Below are positions 1 to 13,119 of a DNA stretch of 64,000 bases, one piece after another. The translations under genes were made by a program, and so were the position numbers. Position 1 is the stretch's first letter, and the number at the start of each line of letters is the position of its first letter. Source of the stretch: Heterodera schachtii (taxonomy: Eukaryota > Nematoda > Chromadorea > Rhabditida > Heteroderidae); the NCBI GenBank assembly GCA_023374025.1, contig SIJG01000035.1, positions 496,001 through 560,000 on the forward strand, given 5' to 3'. The notes beneath the pieces are model-generated. The model did no database searches, had not been told where the DNA came from, and worked only from the letters and a program-made list of their open reading frames with translations.

Positions 1-40
1 TTAAAATATAAAATAATAATTATAATTAAAATTCTCTCAC

Positions 41-403
41 TTTTATAATAATTTGGCACCATTTCTTTTTTCAATTTTATAAATGTCGTTTCACAAATTC
101 CCAATTCCTTCAGAAATTCTTTCTGTTTGCCTTGGCTATATAAACTTTTAAATTCATCAATTCGTTCAATAAATTCCTGCTTTTTCTTATCATAAAAAAT
201 CTTTTTATTTAAATTCATTTCTTTTTTCCATTTGTATATTTTATGCCGACGTATGCCAAATGATTTTGCAATTTTACATTCAATTTTGTTGTTATTTTTC
301 CATTCGTATTTTCCTTTTTTTCTCAATTTTTCTTTAATTGCATAAAATTTTCGAATTATTTCTATTTTTTGTTGATCATTTGAGTCATTTCCATTTTCGG
401 ATC
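41..403 (-). pseudogene. Secreted HTH-family gene, 3' part of first exon only
   Basis: Reading leftwards from about 403, the frame begins in the linker (ENGNDSNDQQK) and runs through module 1 (FGIRRHKIYKWKKEMNLNK) and module 2 (KEFLKELGICETTFIKLKKE). It ends at a splice donor (A|GTGAG) near 45, as in intact copies. The signal peptide and acidic region are missing: the homology stops at 403, where a short tandem repeat begins. Its module 1 is closest to that of the damaged copy at 42906-43676 (both have RRHKIYKWK), so these two share a sub-lineage. The terminal exon would lie left of the window. Pseudogene status is inferred from the missing 5' end. Confidence 0.7.
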
Positions 404-496
404 CACAAAATGTTAGGTCCTCAAAATATCGAGTCCTCAAAATCCTCAAATGTCTGATCCTCAAAATATCGAGTCCTCAAAATCCTCAAATGTTGG
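404..496. repeat. Short tandem repeat, TCCTCAAA(A/T) units
   Basis: Two near-identical units of about 45 bp are built from TCCTCAAAATATCGAG and TCCTCAAATG. The same motif recurs at 31660-31750 and 39300-39425. It lies directly at the break of the family fragment to its left. Confidence 0.7.
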
Positions 497-784
497 GTAG
501 CCAGGGAAAGCTAATCCTATCTGACTTGATGGAACTGTTTACTGCCATTGCCGCAGTCTTGAGATTGAGCTTTTGATGAGCAACACAAAATTGTGACAGC
601 ACATTCACAACAAAGGGCCAAAAGATTAAGCCGAATTTCAATACACACCAGTTCATGTTCATTTTAATTGATTAAACAATAAATTATATTTTGTTTTGCC
701 ATAGGCAAATTTTTTTAAAGTAAAATGAACTTTTGTAAATTGCAATTGTATTGAATGTATGAGTTTGAAAAATTCTCATTTGTA

Positions 785-1015
785 TATTTTTTCGCGTTTT
801 TCGCCTAATAATTTTCCAATTTTCCTCTCAATTTTGACTCTGTTTTCCCATTGATATTTTCCTTTTTGCTTCAACTTCTCTTTGATTGCTTCAAATTTTA
901 AAATTATTTCTCTTTTCTGTTGATCATTTGGGTCATTTCCCATTTCCACACAAATTTGATCAACTGTTGAGTGATCATTCTGTTCATTTTCGTCATTTTG
1001 TTAAATTCATCTTTT
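785..1015 (-). pseudogene. Degenerate secreted HTH-family fragment
   Basis: On the minus strand, pieces of the linker (ATGACCCAAATGATCAAC) and of module 1 (lysine-rich stretch, then GGAAAATTATTAGGCG) can be matched to intact copies. The reading frame is interrupted, and the start and module 2 are absent. It is a decayed relative of the copy at 41-403. Confidence 0.6.
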
Positions 1016-1481
1016 AAAATTTGTAAGGTAAATAATTTTAATGGGAATTTTTTTCATTTTTTTTTATAAATAATTTATATGGGAAATTACGGAGTTATGA
1101 ATTTTTTAATTTGTCAGAAAAAATTTGTGCGGAAACTTATGTTACACCCTAAGTAAAAAAAATCCAAAATGTCCTGGATTGTTTAGATTTCTCCGGAGGA
1201 GATTTTTCGCCACCAGAGGCAATCCTAAAGAATTCGATCGTTATTTACTCAAGAATTTCTTTTTTAAAACCCCTCATTAACCTAAACAACCCCAAAAACT
1301 TTTTTATGGTAATTTTTAAATTTACATTAATATTTCAATTAATTTTATTCATTTTACAGTCACGGATAAAAATAAAGATCAAAAAATAATAAATAATAAT
1401 AATAATAATAATACAACGAGGAATGACAAAAGTTTTCTAATTTTCTTATCAACCTTTCATTCAAAATTCATTTTTCGCAGT
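1016..1481. other. Non-coding AT-rich stretch
   Basis: No convincing gene. A short open stretch around 1190-1275 would read FLRRRFFATRGNPKEF, but its splice borders are unclear. A low-complexity AAT run lies at 1387-1412. Confidence 0.4.
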
Positions 1482-1650
1482 GCCAGTAATTTACTAATAA
1501 TTTGGCAAGGAATTTTTCAAAAATGCCGTAATAGGGGCGCTAATAGGGGCAAATACCGAAGTATGGAAGCGGCACAACGCCCCAAACTGAGGACAACTTT
1601 TCTTCCAGATGGATTAACTGAAGACGAATTAATGATCAAATTAGAATGAT
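1482..1650 (+). CDS. Possible terminal exon of an unrecognised gene
   Basis: A good splice acceptor (TTTTCGCAG) ends at 1480-1481 and is followed by an open frame of about 56 codons ending in TGA at 1648-1650. The C-terminal part reads RPKLRTTFLPDGLTEDELM, which has normal amino-acid composition, unlike the surrounding AT-rich noise. I do not recognise the protein and cannot place upstream exons with confidence. A candidate piece lies at about 1190-1275. It could also be chance. Confidence 0.25.
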
Positions 1651-2204
1651 GAAATTATGGCTTTGTGACTTCATAGTTAAGCTAAAATAAAATTTAAACA
1701 AAAATTGGTGGGACTAAAAATTAAAATTTAATTATAAAACATAAAACATTCTGAATTTTTTTTAATAAAATGCTATAATATACAATAATTAATGGATGAT
1801 ATACTACAAATGCAGCTAGTTATAGAAAAATGTAAGTTATTTGTCAAATTTAATTAAATATGTTTTCATATTGATTGCTTTAAGAATTTTGCGGTAATAA
1901 TTAAAATTGGTGGATAACTATTTAATGAAACCCATAAAATTATTGCCAATATTTTTCTAAGTTCGAAATATTTTTAATGTTAAAAATTATGAATTTTAGA
2001 CGTGTATTTAATAATCAAAAATTTTTCAGGAAACATAATTAGCGAATTTCCTTCCTATGACCGGATTCATAGACAAAAAAAACTTGACAAAACGCAAAAA
2101 AAACGCATTAAATTTCGTGGCTAAACGTTGCTTCCTTTAAAAATTATTTATTATATCATAAATAAAGATTTGCCGAACATTTTTTAAAATTTTTAATTGA
2201 TAAA

Positions 2205-5200
2205 ATGAAAATGTTAATTAAACTAATTTTATCCTTGGTCATTTTTCTCAAAATTGGTAAAAGCAAATTAAAAAAAAAATTTTTATTTGATTTTCAATTA
2301 AAATTTACAGCTTATGCCGCTCCAATAAATAAGCAAAGCGAATCATCATTAAGCAATGAAGCTACGGGAAAGCAGCTAATACGAGGTGAGAATTTTTCAA
2401 ATTTATTTAGTGTAAAAAAAAATATTTTTTCGACGAAATTCCGCCAAAATTACGCATTTTGATCATCACATGGCGAGAATCGTTCACCGAATCGCATTAT
2501 TTATTGCATAGAAAATTGGCTGAATTGCTCGCATCCGATGAACAAAATGTGGAAAAAGTGGTAATCCAAAGAGTTCATTTTAATTCTTGATATCTTATAT
2601 TTAGAAATTTTGCAGGCTAATAGAAATAGGGCTATCGAATGATACCAGAAAAAAATACATAAATTATTTATATTTAAAACTTTTTCATTAGAAATAAAAT
2701 AATTTTACCATCAAAAATTGTGATCAAAATTTTCTTAGAGCCAACAAATTAATTGTAAGTGTTTTTATTAGGCCGCAAAATCAAAATATTTCTTCAATTT
2801 TCAAAAAAGTGATGACGAAAACATTTGAAAACTTAGTTCCTTGTGTATTTTTGGCCATAACCTTGTTCAAACAACAAAATGTTTTGAAATTTTACATGGC
2901 AATAGAGAACTCTCTTAGAGCTAATATTATATGAAAAATTAAAATTTTTTTATTGCTTTTTTTAATTACATTCACTCTACTCGTCGTCTCAATTGTGAAT
3001 TTTTTGCTTATTTTTTTAAATTTTAAACTATTAAAATTTAGCACTATATTTCCAAAAATAAAATGGCCTTTTCAATGAATTAAGTTGGTGCTTGCGATGA
3101 ATTCAAACAGTGCTTATCAGTCCACTGAAGAACCTGCTGAATATGATGGACGCCTTTTAGTGTGGACGAGGACGCTAATTGATAGGTGAAAAAAAAATAT
3201 TTAAAAAATAAGAAATTAAAAAAAATAATTTAAATGCCAAAACTATTTAATTGAATGCGTTAATCAGGAGCTATAAATTGTGAATTTATGACTAGAGTTA
3301 TTCACAACCGCTTATTTAACTGGTACCCCCCCCCCCCCGGTTTCCGGCCAATAAAAAAATTTTTCAGCTTAATTTTTCACCAAAAAAACTGAAAAATAGT
3401 GACATAATAAAAAAAATTTCATTTTAATATATCTAACTTGATTTAAACAAGGTAAAAAATGGAGTAATAATCATTGGTGTCATCCAAAAACTACGAAATC
3501 AGAATTTGTGCTGAAACTCAAAAAAAAATCAGATTTTTGGATTCCAAATCGGACCCTTTTGCAAAAATGTGTTATTTTACAATTTATGCAATCAAAATTT
3601 ATCAAATATATTGTTTCAGCCTCCCACTTTTTTTTTATTTTAAAACATATTCAAAAAATTAAATTTTTTGGCCGATCCTTTTATTTAATGCTGTCCTTTT
3701 AAACGGTATTTTACAGTATTCATTAATGACCGTATGACGAAGGTGTCTTATTTACTTACATTTAGGTCATTTAGGTCAGGAAACAGTCTGCAGTGGCCCA
3801 TTTGGGAACAGGACATTGCTCATTTTTTTTTGCCAAATGCCAACAATGCTATCTCTTTACAACTTGGTAATGCCGAAAAAAAGAGTGCTAATATTGCTGT
3901 TATAATTAGTGAAAAGATAACATTAAAAATGGTTTATTTATTCGTTTTCTCTAAATTCGGAGAAAAGCTAACCCTAACGCCAAGAAGCTTCAATTATAAA
4001 ATTAATATATTACGAAAAAAATTATAAAGATCAAACTAATTATGGGAATTTTAATTCAAATTTTTTAAATTTAAAAGGGATTGGTGGAAAGTGCGGAAAA
4101 ATTATTTTAACGCTTGAGAATAGATTTAGCGCAAAAAAAAATTGCGAATTTAGTAAGTTTGGTCCCGGTTTTGCCGATAAGCGCTGCCCGGGAAAATTTT
4201 TTTGAAATTTCATAATAAATTTGTTAAAAAATGAATGATTTTTTTTGAGTTTTTTTTTAGTAAAACAAATAAAGAGGTTAGGTAATGCGGTGCCAGGAAC
4301 TTTAATTCTGATAATTTTAACTTGATTTTTGCAGACTTTTTAACAAATTGTCACGGCCTTATCCAACAGTTGCTTGCCTTCCAATTCAATGTTGGCATTA
4401 TGGAAACAGTGGCATGGGACCTTTCGTTGAGCATTTTTCGCGCATTGCCCACAATCAAAAAATTTGCCATCTCACAAAGCGCAACGCCGACAATAGCGCA
4501 ATGGCACATTTTGGGTTATGAAAAAATTGTTGGCGCAATGCCAGGTGAGTTAATTTGGCCTTTTTAAATTTCGTCATAATTTTTCAAAAAGTTTACTAAT
4601 ACTTTACTTGGTTTAAAAAACTAATCTTTTTTCAACTAAATGAAATATTAAAAATTAATTAATAAAAATTAATTGACCAATTAAAAACATTTTTTGGTAA
4701 ATAATTTAATAATATATTTTCTTAGGAAGAAAGGTTTTACCGAATTTTTGGTCAAAAAAGTATATAAGTCGCAAAATTGATGAAACGTATTAGACTTAAT
4801 TTGGCCCAAATAAAAAAATCTTTTGAATAAAATAGGAAAAGATTTGGCACGAATTGGTGACCACAAATTTGCAACTGAAAATGCCATCAAAGTAAACCCG
4901 AATTATTTTCGTGAACGCAATGTGAATTCGTACATAAAGCTAAATGAACAGGCAATAAAAACAGTGGTAATTTATATTTATCCTTGGATTTTATGGAATA
5001 TGAAAATGCTGGAGTTTTTAATAAAATTCAGTATGATTTTTGGATAAAAGTTTTTCAATTAAAAATATCTTTAATAAAGTAATTATAATTTTTAAATCAA
5101 TTTTTATGGTATCGAAAATTTATTAGCATTTTCTTGAAAATTATTTTTTTTTAAAATGCCATTTTTAAAATAGCATAAGATGAACACATTTTAATCAATT

Positions 5201-7249
5201 TTTAATTGATAAAATATTTTTCAAGTACTCATTTTAAATATGTATGCTTTATTTTCACAAAAATAAAAAATTAATTGAATTTTTTTTTTAATTTTAGGAA
5301 GAAAAGTTTTTGGAAGCAATTCGCCAAGAAAAACTCCCACGAAAAAATTTTGAGGATATTCTTGTTCAAGAAAATTTTTCGGAATGGGAATTTAAACATC
5401 GGATGGATTTTTTCATAACAAATACGCAACCTTTTCTCGATTTTCCAATTGTTGAGCAAGAAATTACAAAAGAACGATCAGTTAATCAAAAAAATCGTGT
5501 CATTTTTATTGGCGGAATCACAATGCCAAAGAATGGGGCATTGCCAAATTTGAGTGAGGTAATCTTGGAAAATCTTGTCAAATAGTTTGAACAACAACCT
5601 AAGAATTCATAAAAAATTAAAAGATAATTAGATAATTGGAGAAGGATTTTTTGGTTTCTTGAAATTGAGAAAATGGTTCCTAAATTAATTGCTAAATACA
5701 TTCAAAAATCCAAAAAAAAAAAAGACATTTACTTAATTGTGGGAATTGGTAAAATATAGGTACGAAAATTACGCAATTTTTTTAATAGTATTTTTTTGAA
5801 TGTTTCGATGCAAATTATTCAGAGATTTTTACCCAAAAATTGCATTAATATTTAATTCTTTTTTTTTTACAAATAAACAAAAAATAAAAAATTTGATACG
5901 ACATGCCGACACGTGCTGCCGGCGAAATTTTTGAATTTTTTTTTTTTTTTTGGAATTTTTTTATGTAAATTCAAAATTGCATAAATCTGTAAAAAAAAAT
6001 TATTGCGAAAATTCCGCAGTGATTTTTTTTATATAAAAAATTATTTTTGAATGTTTGGACCAAAGTATTTACAGGTTTTGTCCAAAAATTGCAATAATAT
6101 CTGAAGTATTAAAAAAATAATCTAAAGATAAATTTGGTAACGTGGTGTATGTAGGACAGGCGTTGTCCGAAATTCAAAATTTTCCTTAATTTTTTCAGGA
6201 TAACAAACAAATATTTGAATCTGCGCGCAATAAAAATGGTGGCGTTGTGTTGCTCAGTTTTGGCTCCGTGGTTCCAATGCATGATGTCGATGCACATGCA
6301 GTCGCATTCAAAAACATTGTGGTCAACCTGTTCTCCAAGCAGTACCCGCAGATGAACATGATCATCAAATGGGGCGAACGGCCACCAATTGGCATGGGCG
6401 ACCAATACAAAAAAATGTCGGACAATATTTATGCCAAGGCTTGGCTTGAACAGTCGGCAATTCTTGGTAATCCAAAACGGCACCCCGAACAAAATACGTT
6501 AAAAAGATCAAAAAAAAATACCTATACAGATTCTCTGTTTTAAACCAAAAAGCAGAATGACCATTTTTGGCTATGTTTTTAGTATAATTCCCATTTTTAG
6601 TGGTATTTTCCGTACAATTTAATTTAATTACTCTGATTTAAACTGTTTTTTGTTATTGTGATTAGAAAATGCCTAAAGCTCAATTTTCCAATTATTTCAA
6701 AAAAAAAAATTTCGCAAAAGGCCTTTTTTGCGCCTAACAAATAAGTATCCAAAACCACTTTTAATGATCTATAATTTTTTAAGTAAACTTTCAATTTTAC
6801 GGTCATCTATTTAAGATCATTCCTTTAAATTCCTGATTGTTTTTTAATCTTTTTTTAAATATTTTTTTTAATGTCAAGGCAATGTGCCGAAATTGTTCAT
6901 TACGCATGGCGGACAAAACAGTGTAAATGAGGCAGTGAAATTTGGCGTGCCGCTTCTTTTATTCCCATTTTTTGCCGATCAGTTTAACAATGCCGAAGCA
7001 ATGGCGGCACGAGGGGTGGCAAAAGTGCTTGGTAAATTTATAATAAAATTATTTTCAAAATCTAAATTCGAAATTTAAGACATTCGTTCCAAAACATTGG
7101 AAAATGAGTTGGCTGAAGCGCTGAATGAAATATTCGCTAATTATTCAATGTACAAACAAAAAATTGAAGAATTGAGCAACAAGCTGAATTCAATTGATAT
7201 TGCTAAAGAATTTTTGGGCGCATTTCGCCAACTACGAAAAAGTCTTTGA
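2205..7249 (+). CDS. UDP-glycosyltransferase (UGT family), 10 exons, no C-terminal membrane anchor
   Basis: Family 1 UGTs transfer a sugar from a UDP-sugar to small lipophilic molecules, usually on the luminal side of the ER, in detoxification. Exons: 2205-2256, 2311-2560, 3085-3185, 3775-3866, 4335-4544, 4836-4966, 5298-5558, 6199-6466, 6879-7031, 7080-7249. Exon 1 encodes a hydrophobic signal peptide (LIKLILSLVIFL). Exon 2 holds the N-terminal domain with a likely catalytic His (TESHYLLHRKLAELL). Exon 8 begins the donor-binding domain (GVVLLSFGSVV). Exon 9 carries the UGT signature (FITHGGQNSVNEA, then FADQFNNAEAM). The last exon ends at KSL-stop with no hydrophobic helix, although the family usually has a membrane anchor and lysine tail. 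Within exon 2 the frame is off by one at an A9 run (about 2414-2422). All later junctions keep phase. Product class is sure; the substrate is unknown. Confidence 0.88.
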
Positions 7250-7980
7250 CAAGAAAATTGAAAAAAAAAATTTCTTGAAATTCACTATATATCATAGATT
7301 GTTCGCATAGTTTATCATTATTATGTGTAAATTTGCCTTAAGATTTCTATTCATGTTCATAATCCAAAAAAAAAAGGCAAAACAATTGTAAATATCTAAA
7401 ATTAATCCTGATCAGAAATGGGACCGACTTTGAGCATCGTACTTTGAACTTTGAAAATTATTTTGAAAATTGTTATTTGAGATTTTTCCAGTTTTGAAAA
7501 ATTAAACTCAAATATTATTATGCGTACTTTCTAACTGCATTTTTAGTGATGAATACATTATGTAAAATTTATGTCATATTCTATTCATCAAATAAATTTT
7601 ACTTTAAAATAAAAAAAATAATAGATTTTTTCACAATGTGAAGAATATTTTGAAATGTCAGCCTAATTTAAAAATATTAAAAAAAACATTCGCAAAATAT
7701 TACAATGAAAAGTATTTGTAACGCAATGTGTTTTGAATTTTGATATAAATTCTAATACAAATAAAAAGAATATTTTGGGTTGATAATTTTACATTCAAAT
7801 CAATAAAAAAATATACAAATTTATTGAGACAAATTTTCATAAAATTTTGGGACAGGCAATCCCGAAACGGAATTCTTGAAAAATTTTGAAAAATTTTAAT
7901 AAAAATATTCCAAATCGAGCTGGCTCGAAAAGTTAGCAAATAATCAAAGCATTTGCTGTAAATTCGGTCCCAAGTCATCA
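7250..7980. other. Convergent intergenic region
   Basis: Spacer between the converging 3' ends of the glycosyltransferase and chemoreceptor genes. It is AT-rich with several AATAAA-like signals on both strands (for example near 7590). I see no gene or repeat in it. Confidence 0.6.
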
Positions 7981-9765
7981 TCACCACAGTTCTTTTAACA
8001 TTTTGAAATGTTGATCAGTTTCATTCATCAAATTATTTTTTGGCAAATTTCTTCCGTCAATTCGACCAATTGTCAGGTGTTTTGAATTGTTATTGACGCG
8101 ATTGAAACATGGCATTTGCATGGAAAATTTGTTGAAAATTTTTTTCAAAATTTGCACGGCATTTTGGCGTAAGATTGGATGACGACTTAAAATTAAAACA
8201 AATATAAAATGAAATAATTACTATTTTAATTACCTTATCAGAGTGTATTCAATTAACAAATGGTAAAATGATAAAAATAAATCATTTAATTGAACCAAAA
8301 AAAGAAATATAATAGAATTCACTAAATATTGATACAAAATAATAATAAAGATGGAGGTCCAGCCTACAATTAAAAAATGAAGTAGAAAAGTTGGCCATAA
8401 TTGATGGCCTGTTCGGATGTTTTCAGTCAACTAAAAATTTCAAATACTAATTAATTCGGAATCAATTAGTTTTAATTTTTTTAGACCTGATAACGTTCTG
8501 TTAAATTATGCCCATTGGTGTTAGAACATTTCAATTTTTTTAAACAATTTTTCATTGAATTTACTCAGCATTGAAAATATCTAAATTTAAATTTCAAAAA
8601 TTAAAAAAAAAACTAAAAATGGAGCAAAAAATATTACAAAAATTTCAAGAAAGCTGATGACCAAAGACAAAAACGTTGAAATAGTCGTAAATGTTGATAA
8701 TGAATTTGTATTATTTGCTTGCTCAAAACCAATAATGAAGCTGTAAACAGTCTAAAATAAAAATATATAAAAAAACAATTGATTTATTCTTTAATTAAAT
8801 AAATAGATTAAAAAACAATAAGACTTACAAAAATGGTGAACCAACTGACACTGAACCAATTGTTTTTGACACATTCATATTTATCGGCCATAAATGTGGC
8901 CATTGTACGCTCGACAAACAGAATATGGCCAATGTAAATGATGTATGTTTGAACAAAAATCATTGTGAACTAAATTAACAAAATTATTATTATTTTTTAT
9001 ATAAAAATTATTTTCTTTTTCAAATGATGGTTTGAAAAATTTTATTTGCAAGCCCTTAAATTGAACTTAAAATTTATTTTTGTGGCTTTACGGCTCAAAT
9101 AGTGTCTGTACAAAGAATACACGGACAAAGAACCTACGACAAAAGACCCACAGAGACAAAGTACCCAAAATTAATGACAAACGAAAAAAATGAATTCAGT
9201 CAGGGTTTCAAGTCGGAGATTAATTTAAAAAATGGATACATCTCATAATTTTTGTATTTTCTCTTAACAATTCTCATATTTTTAGTAATATCATTAAAAA
9301 AAACTTTTGGAGCTTTTGTGATCTTTGTTGTTTCTTTACACTTTGTATATATAAATTTTTATTAATAATTGTTTGTTTCTAAAAACTTTAAAAATTATTA
9401 ATTTAAAAAAAAGTGGAAATTATTATGACGGATTGTGATAATTCTTTTTTATAAAAATATATTTTTAATTAATAATTTACGAGTAATGGTGTAAAAAAGG
9501 CCCATTGTTGTATTCCATAAAATGCAATAATCAGAAACTGAACGCATAATGTCAATGCGAATGTGCAGAATAAAACACTTTGAATGAAAAGAATGAATTT
9601 TAAATTGCGATGCAAAAGCGATGTTCGGCACAGAATGCCAATGTTGAGCAGAGAAAGCGGAATTTGGACGAGAAAAACGCAAACATTCAAACCCAAAACA
9701 ATTGGGATGCCAATTTTGATGAGTTGAGATGCTTCTCCTTGGTCATCAGCAGATGAATTTGACAT
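7981..9765 (-). CDS. Seven-transmembrane chemoreceptor (Sra superfamily, Sre/Srb-like)
   Basis: Five exons on the minus strand: 9481-9765, 8829-8969, 8638-8751, 8234-8430, 7981-8185. All junctions are GT-AG and phases agree, giving 313 residues, a normal length for nematode chemoreceptors. Exon 1 has two hydrophobic helices (IVLGLNVCVFLVQIPLSLL and the stretch around FALTLCVQFLIIAF). Exon 2 has helix 3 followed by the family's hallmark, read here as GHILFVERTMATFMADKYE, i.e. ER-x-x-AT-x-x-x-x-x-YE. Exons 3-4 hold helices 4-7. The last exon opens with SRHPILRQN, matching the cytoplasmic tail start (HP-x-LR) of these receptors. Its role is presumably ligand sensing in neurons. No other copy lies in the window. 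Assignment to the Sra superfamily is fairly firm; the exact class (Sre versus Srb) is a guess. Confidence 0.85.
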
Positions 9766-11252
9766 TTTTTTCCTGAAATTTTTTAGGGCTATAAATTTTA
9801 AGATTTACCCAATTCTTGGTATCTTTCAGGCTCTAGCTGTTTTTCTAAATTTAATAATAGGTACAGTCATGGTCATATGTTTAACACCACCCTTAAATTT
9901 GAATGAAAATGCGTGTGTTCCTTGTTAAAAGATTGAAATAAAATGAATATTTAAATATTCTATTTCGTATCTGGTAATACATTCATTAAGCTACCCAATA
10001 CTATAAAAATGACCAGGATCAGTAGCCAATGAACGGAAGCAATTAATCAAAACTTTTCACCCCCTAAAAAAAACACTGGTCATTCAACACCTTAAGTTAA
10101 AAATTCAAAAACTCAATATTTTATGGGCACAAAATTTTGGAAAAATTCCTCTAAACTAACTTTTGATGTTTATAAAAAAACTCTTTTACACCAACTTGAT
10201 CAGATCACTCGTTCATGATAACTTGGGCACCCAATATACAGTGAAAATCAGGAAAATTTTTGAAAAAAAAACCCTAGGGAGTTCGGAATATTTTTCTGAA
10301 AACAATCTTTCTAACCTAAGCAATTGTACGAGTTGCCTTTGTACAACATTGTACGAGTTGCCTTTTGTACGAGTTGTCATGACATCAGGGTTTTTCAATT
10401 TTTCCCTTACATCACATATAGTCAAAAAAATTTTCCCAAGTATATTTTACATATAAAAATTAGTGCACCATCAATTGTCTTTTTAGTGGCCATTAAGAAA
10501 TTTAATTTTTGGTTGAAAATATTTCAGAAATAAGTAAAAATTGTAAGAATATACATTTTTTTTTACATACACAAAGGACCGGCACCTGTACAATAGCTGT
10601 GGAGGGGGGCGGGGGTCATTTGGGCCGAATTTTTATGGATTTAAAATTTTTTTTTTTAATTTTCCCACAAATTCCTTTCATAAAACGAAAAAATTCTCAA
10701 AAAAAAGTAAGAAACGCGTAAAGATATAGAGCTGACTGTCGTCTACTGACATTGGTTAAGTGTCAATGCGCAAATGGTAATTAGTCAAAAGTCAAAAAGC
10801 CGAGGCACGCAATAGACAGAATTTTCGTAAAATGTTTCAACACGTTAATTAAAATTTGAATAAAGATAATTATTAATGTGAGGAGCAACGAATTCAATTT
10901 TTGAGAAGAATAAAGTTCCCGAATATTCGAAACAATCAGATAAATTAACGGATTTTAAATCAAAAAAATTTATTTATATTTAGAATACAGCGGTCAAGTC
11001 ATGAAGTAAGAAAAGTGCATTGTTCATAGTTTTTTCAATAGAAAATCCAATTTCAGAAGTTCTCATAATCTTAGAAAAAGAGTTTGGTTTATCTACACAG
11101 TAATAATGAAGAAGAAAATTTAATCCATTAGAAGCACTTTAGATTTTTGCGATCAGAGCTTTGATAAAAGGTGAAAAAATAATTTAAACAACGAAATTGA
11201 GGGGATAAATTTGAATGACCCCAATTTAGGCACTAAAAATCGTCAAATTAGG
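9766..11252. other. Intergenic region upstream of the chemoreceptor
   Basis: No gene recognised. It should contain the chemoreceptor promoter at its left end. Around 10322-10375 the words TGTACGAGTTGCC and TTGTACGAGTTG are repeated three times. A G-rich patch lies at 10600-10617. The small open frames here have no coding character. Confidence 0.5.
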
Positions 11253-11260
11253 CATTAAAT

Positions 11261-11970
11261 CAGAGATGTGATATCTGAGGATTTTTCCTCATTTTGTGGT
11301 CTTTTAGAGGGTCAAAGAGGATTTTTTTTTGAAACTGAGGATTTGCGGAATTTTGTGGTCTTTTAAGAAATTTGAGGATTTTTGTGGTCTTCTGATAAAA
11401 AAGTGACAAAAATGCATGATTTTTTGAAAAATTAGGTATATTTGGCAAAATGTTCGAACTTTTTCTTCAAATCTTTAACATTTTTTCGAAAAATCCTCAG
11501 TCAAAATCATTTTTTTGACAAAATTTGTTAACAAGTCGCACTCAAATCCCAAATTTTTTCCGGCAGCGCCTATCGGCACTGCCGGAACCCCCTCCCCCAA
11601 GGTTCCCAAAAAGTTTTTTGGAAAACCGCGCCACAAAAAAAAAAAAGCAATTTTTTTGTGGGTCTCAGTGGACAGATAAACAGAATTCATTACACATGGA
11701 CACAGTGAAAGCATTGGCCCAAATGAAGTGCAACTTCGATTTTTCGTGCTCAGACTTCCATAAAATGCTTACAAATGACAAGAAATTGATGAATTTGATT
11801 GTTTCAAACGAAAAATATGAGATTTAACTGATGTTGTTTGCATTTTTTATGCTTTTAAAAAATGAGGTTTTTTCATGCCAAATGAGGATTTTTTTGAGGT
11901 ATTTTAGTGGCAAATGAGGATTTTATACGGCTGAAATGAGGATTTTCAAAATTTTGAGATCACATCTCTG
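11261..11970. mobile_element. Non-autonomous hAT-like element, 710 bp, 8-bp TSD
   Basis: The ends are inverted copies of CAGAGATGTGAT, and the element is flanked by the direct repeat CATTAAAT (11253-11260 and 11971-11978). An 8-bp target duplication with CA-R-x-G-type termini is the hAT pattern. GAGGATTTTT-like words recur near both ends as subterminal repeats. A GC-rich palindromic segment (GGCAGCGCCTATCGGCACTGCC) at about 11562-11584 is shared with other elements in the window. No transposase reading frame is visible; the open frames at 11475-11827 have no recognisable domain. Confidence 0.85.
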
Positions 11971-12479
11971 CATTAAATTGACACAAAAACCTTAGAATAG
12001 CACAAAAATAGGCAAATAAAATTTGTTTTAAGGATTTTTAGGGAGCGAACATATAAATTTGGTCATATTTCAATTGTAAACGAAATTAATTTAAATATTT
12101 TGATTAGAGGGTGTATTTTATGAAATTATTTCTGGTTATTGGTGCATTTTTTTGTTTTCATTGTATAAAAAAATTCCGTGCAAAAAATTCTTCGAAATCT
12201 GTGAATTAATAATTTTTTTGAATTTGAATTAGTAAATAAACAACCAATTAAAATTTAGATCAAAAAAAATTAAATAAATAAATTATCACTTAATTTTCAC
12301 GCAAGTCTTTAATCTACGCAATGACATAAACAAAAGTGGTAAATATGAAAAATGCTTAATAATTAAATTTATTAAGGCTAATTAAATACAACTTTTTTTA
12401 AGTATGGAAATATTTATGAACTTTTTAAAATAATCAAAAATTTATTTTCACATAGTTTAATTTCAACAGTAGCTAATTT

Positions 12480-12955
12480 TTGAATTTCGTTCTTTAATTT
12501 CGGAATATTGCTCCATCTTTCTCAATATGTCATCATTGGAGTATTTATTTTGTACTTGAAAAAATAGAATTAATAAATAATTTAAACAATCCATTTACCT
12601 TTATGTAATTCACGCTTTTTCTCCTTATAAAAATTATTTTTCTTTTTTTGAATTTTATTTAAATCCAATTCTTTTTTTCATTTGTATATTTTGTCGGGAT
12701 TTCTACCTAATAATTTTCCATTTTTAACCAATTTTTGTTCTGTGTTTTCTTGGCAATTTTCCCTTTGCTCTTAATTTTTCTTTAATTGCTTCAAATTTTG
12801 AATTATTTCTCTTTTTTGTTGATCATTTGGATGTATTCTCATTCCATCAACCGTTTGATCAACTGCTGCTGAGTATCACTTTGATTTAAATTCTTTTAGT
12901 TCAAATTTATATACTACTTAAATTGTTAAGTTACGGTAAAAAAAAAAATCGGCTA
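12480..12955 (-). pseudogene. Degenerate secreted HTH-family copy
   Basis: Minus-strand remnants of the family occur in order: linker and module 1 (about 12640-12930), then a module 3 start (AATAAATACTCCAATGATGAC, about 12525-12560). The frame is broken in several places and module 2 is missing. The orientation is the same as the copy at 13995-14766 to its right, so it is probably a tandem duplicate that decayed. Confidence 0.6.
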
Positions 12956-13119
12956 CTGAAGTGTCCACTTTAACAGAGACTCAGTTACACACCATCAAAA
13001 ATGAAGGAAAAAATTATAAAATCAATTTATTTGATAAAACAAATATTGAGTGAAAAGCCATTTAGAATGAATAATAAACTATTTTAAATCACATAATGGT
13101 AAAATTCGAGACCCGTAGT

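Noticed and set aside
11475..11827. Open frames of 79-100 codons on both strands
   Set aside because: They lie inside the 11261-11970 element, contain its GC-rich palindrome and show no domain.
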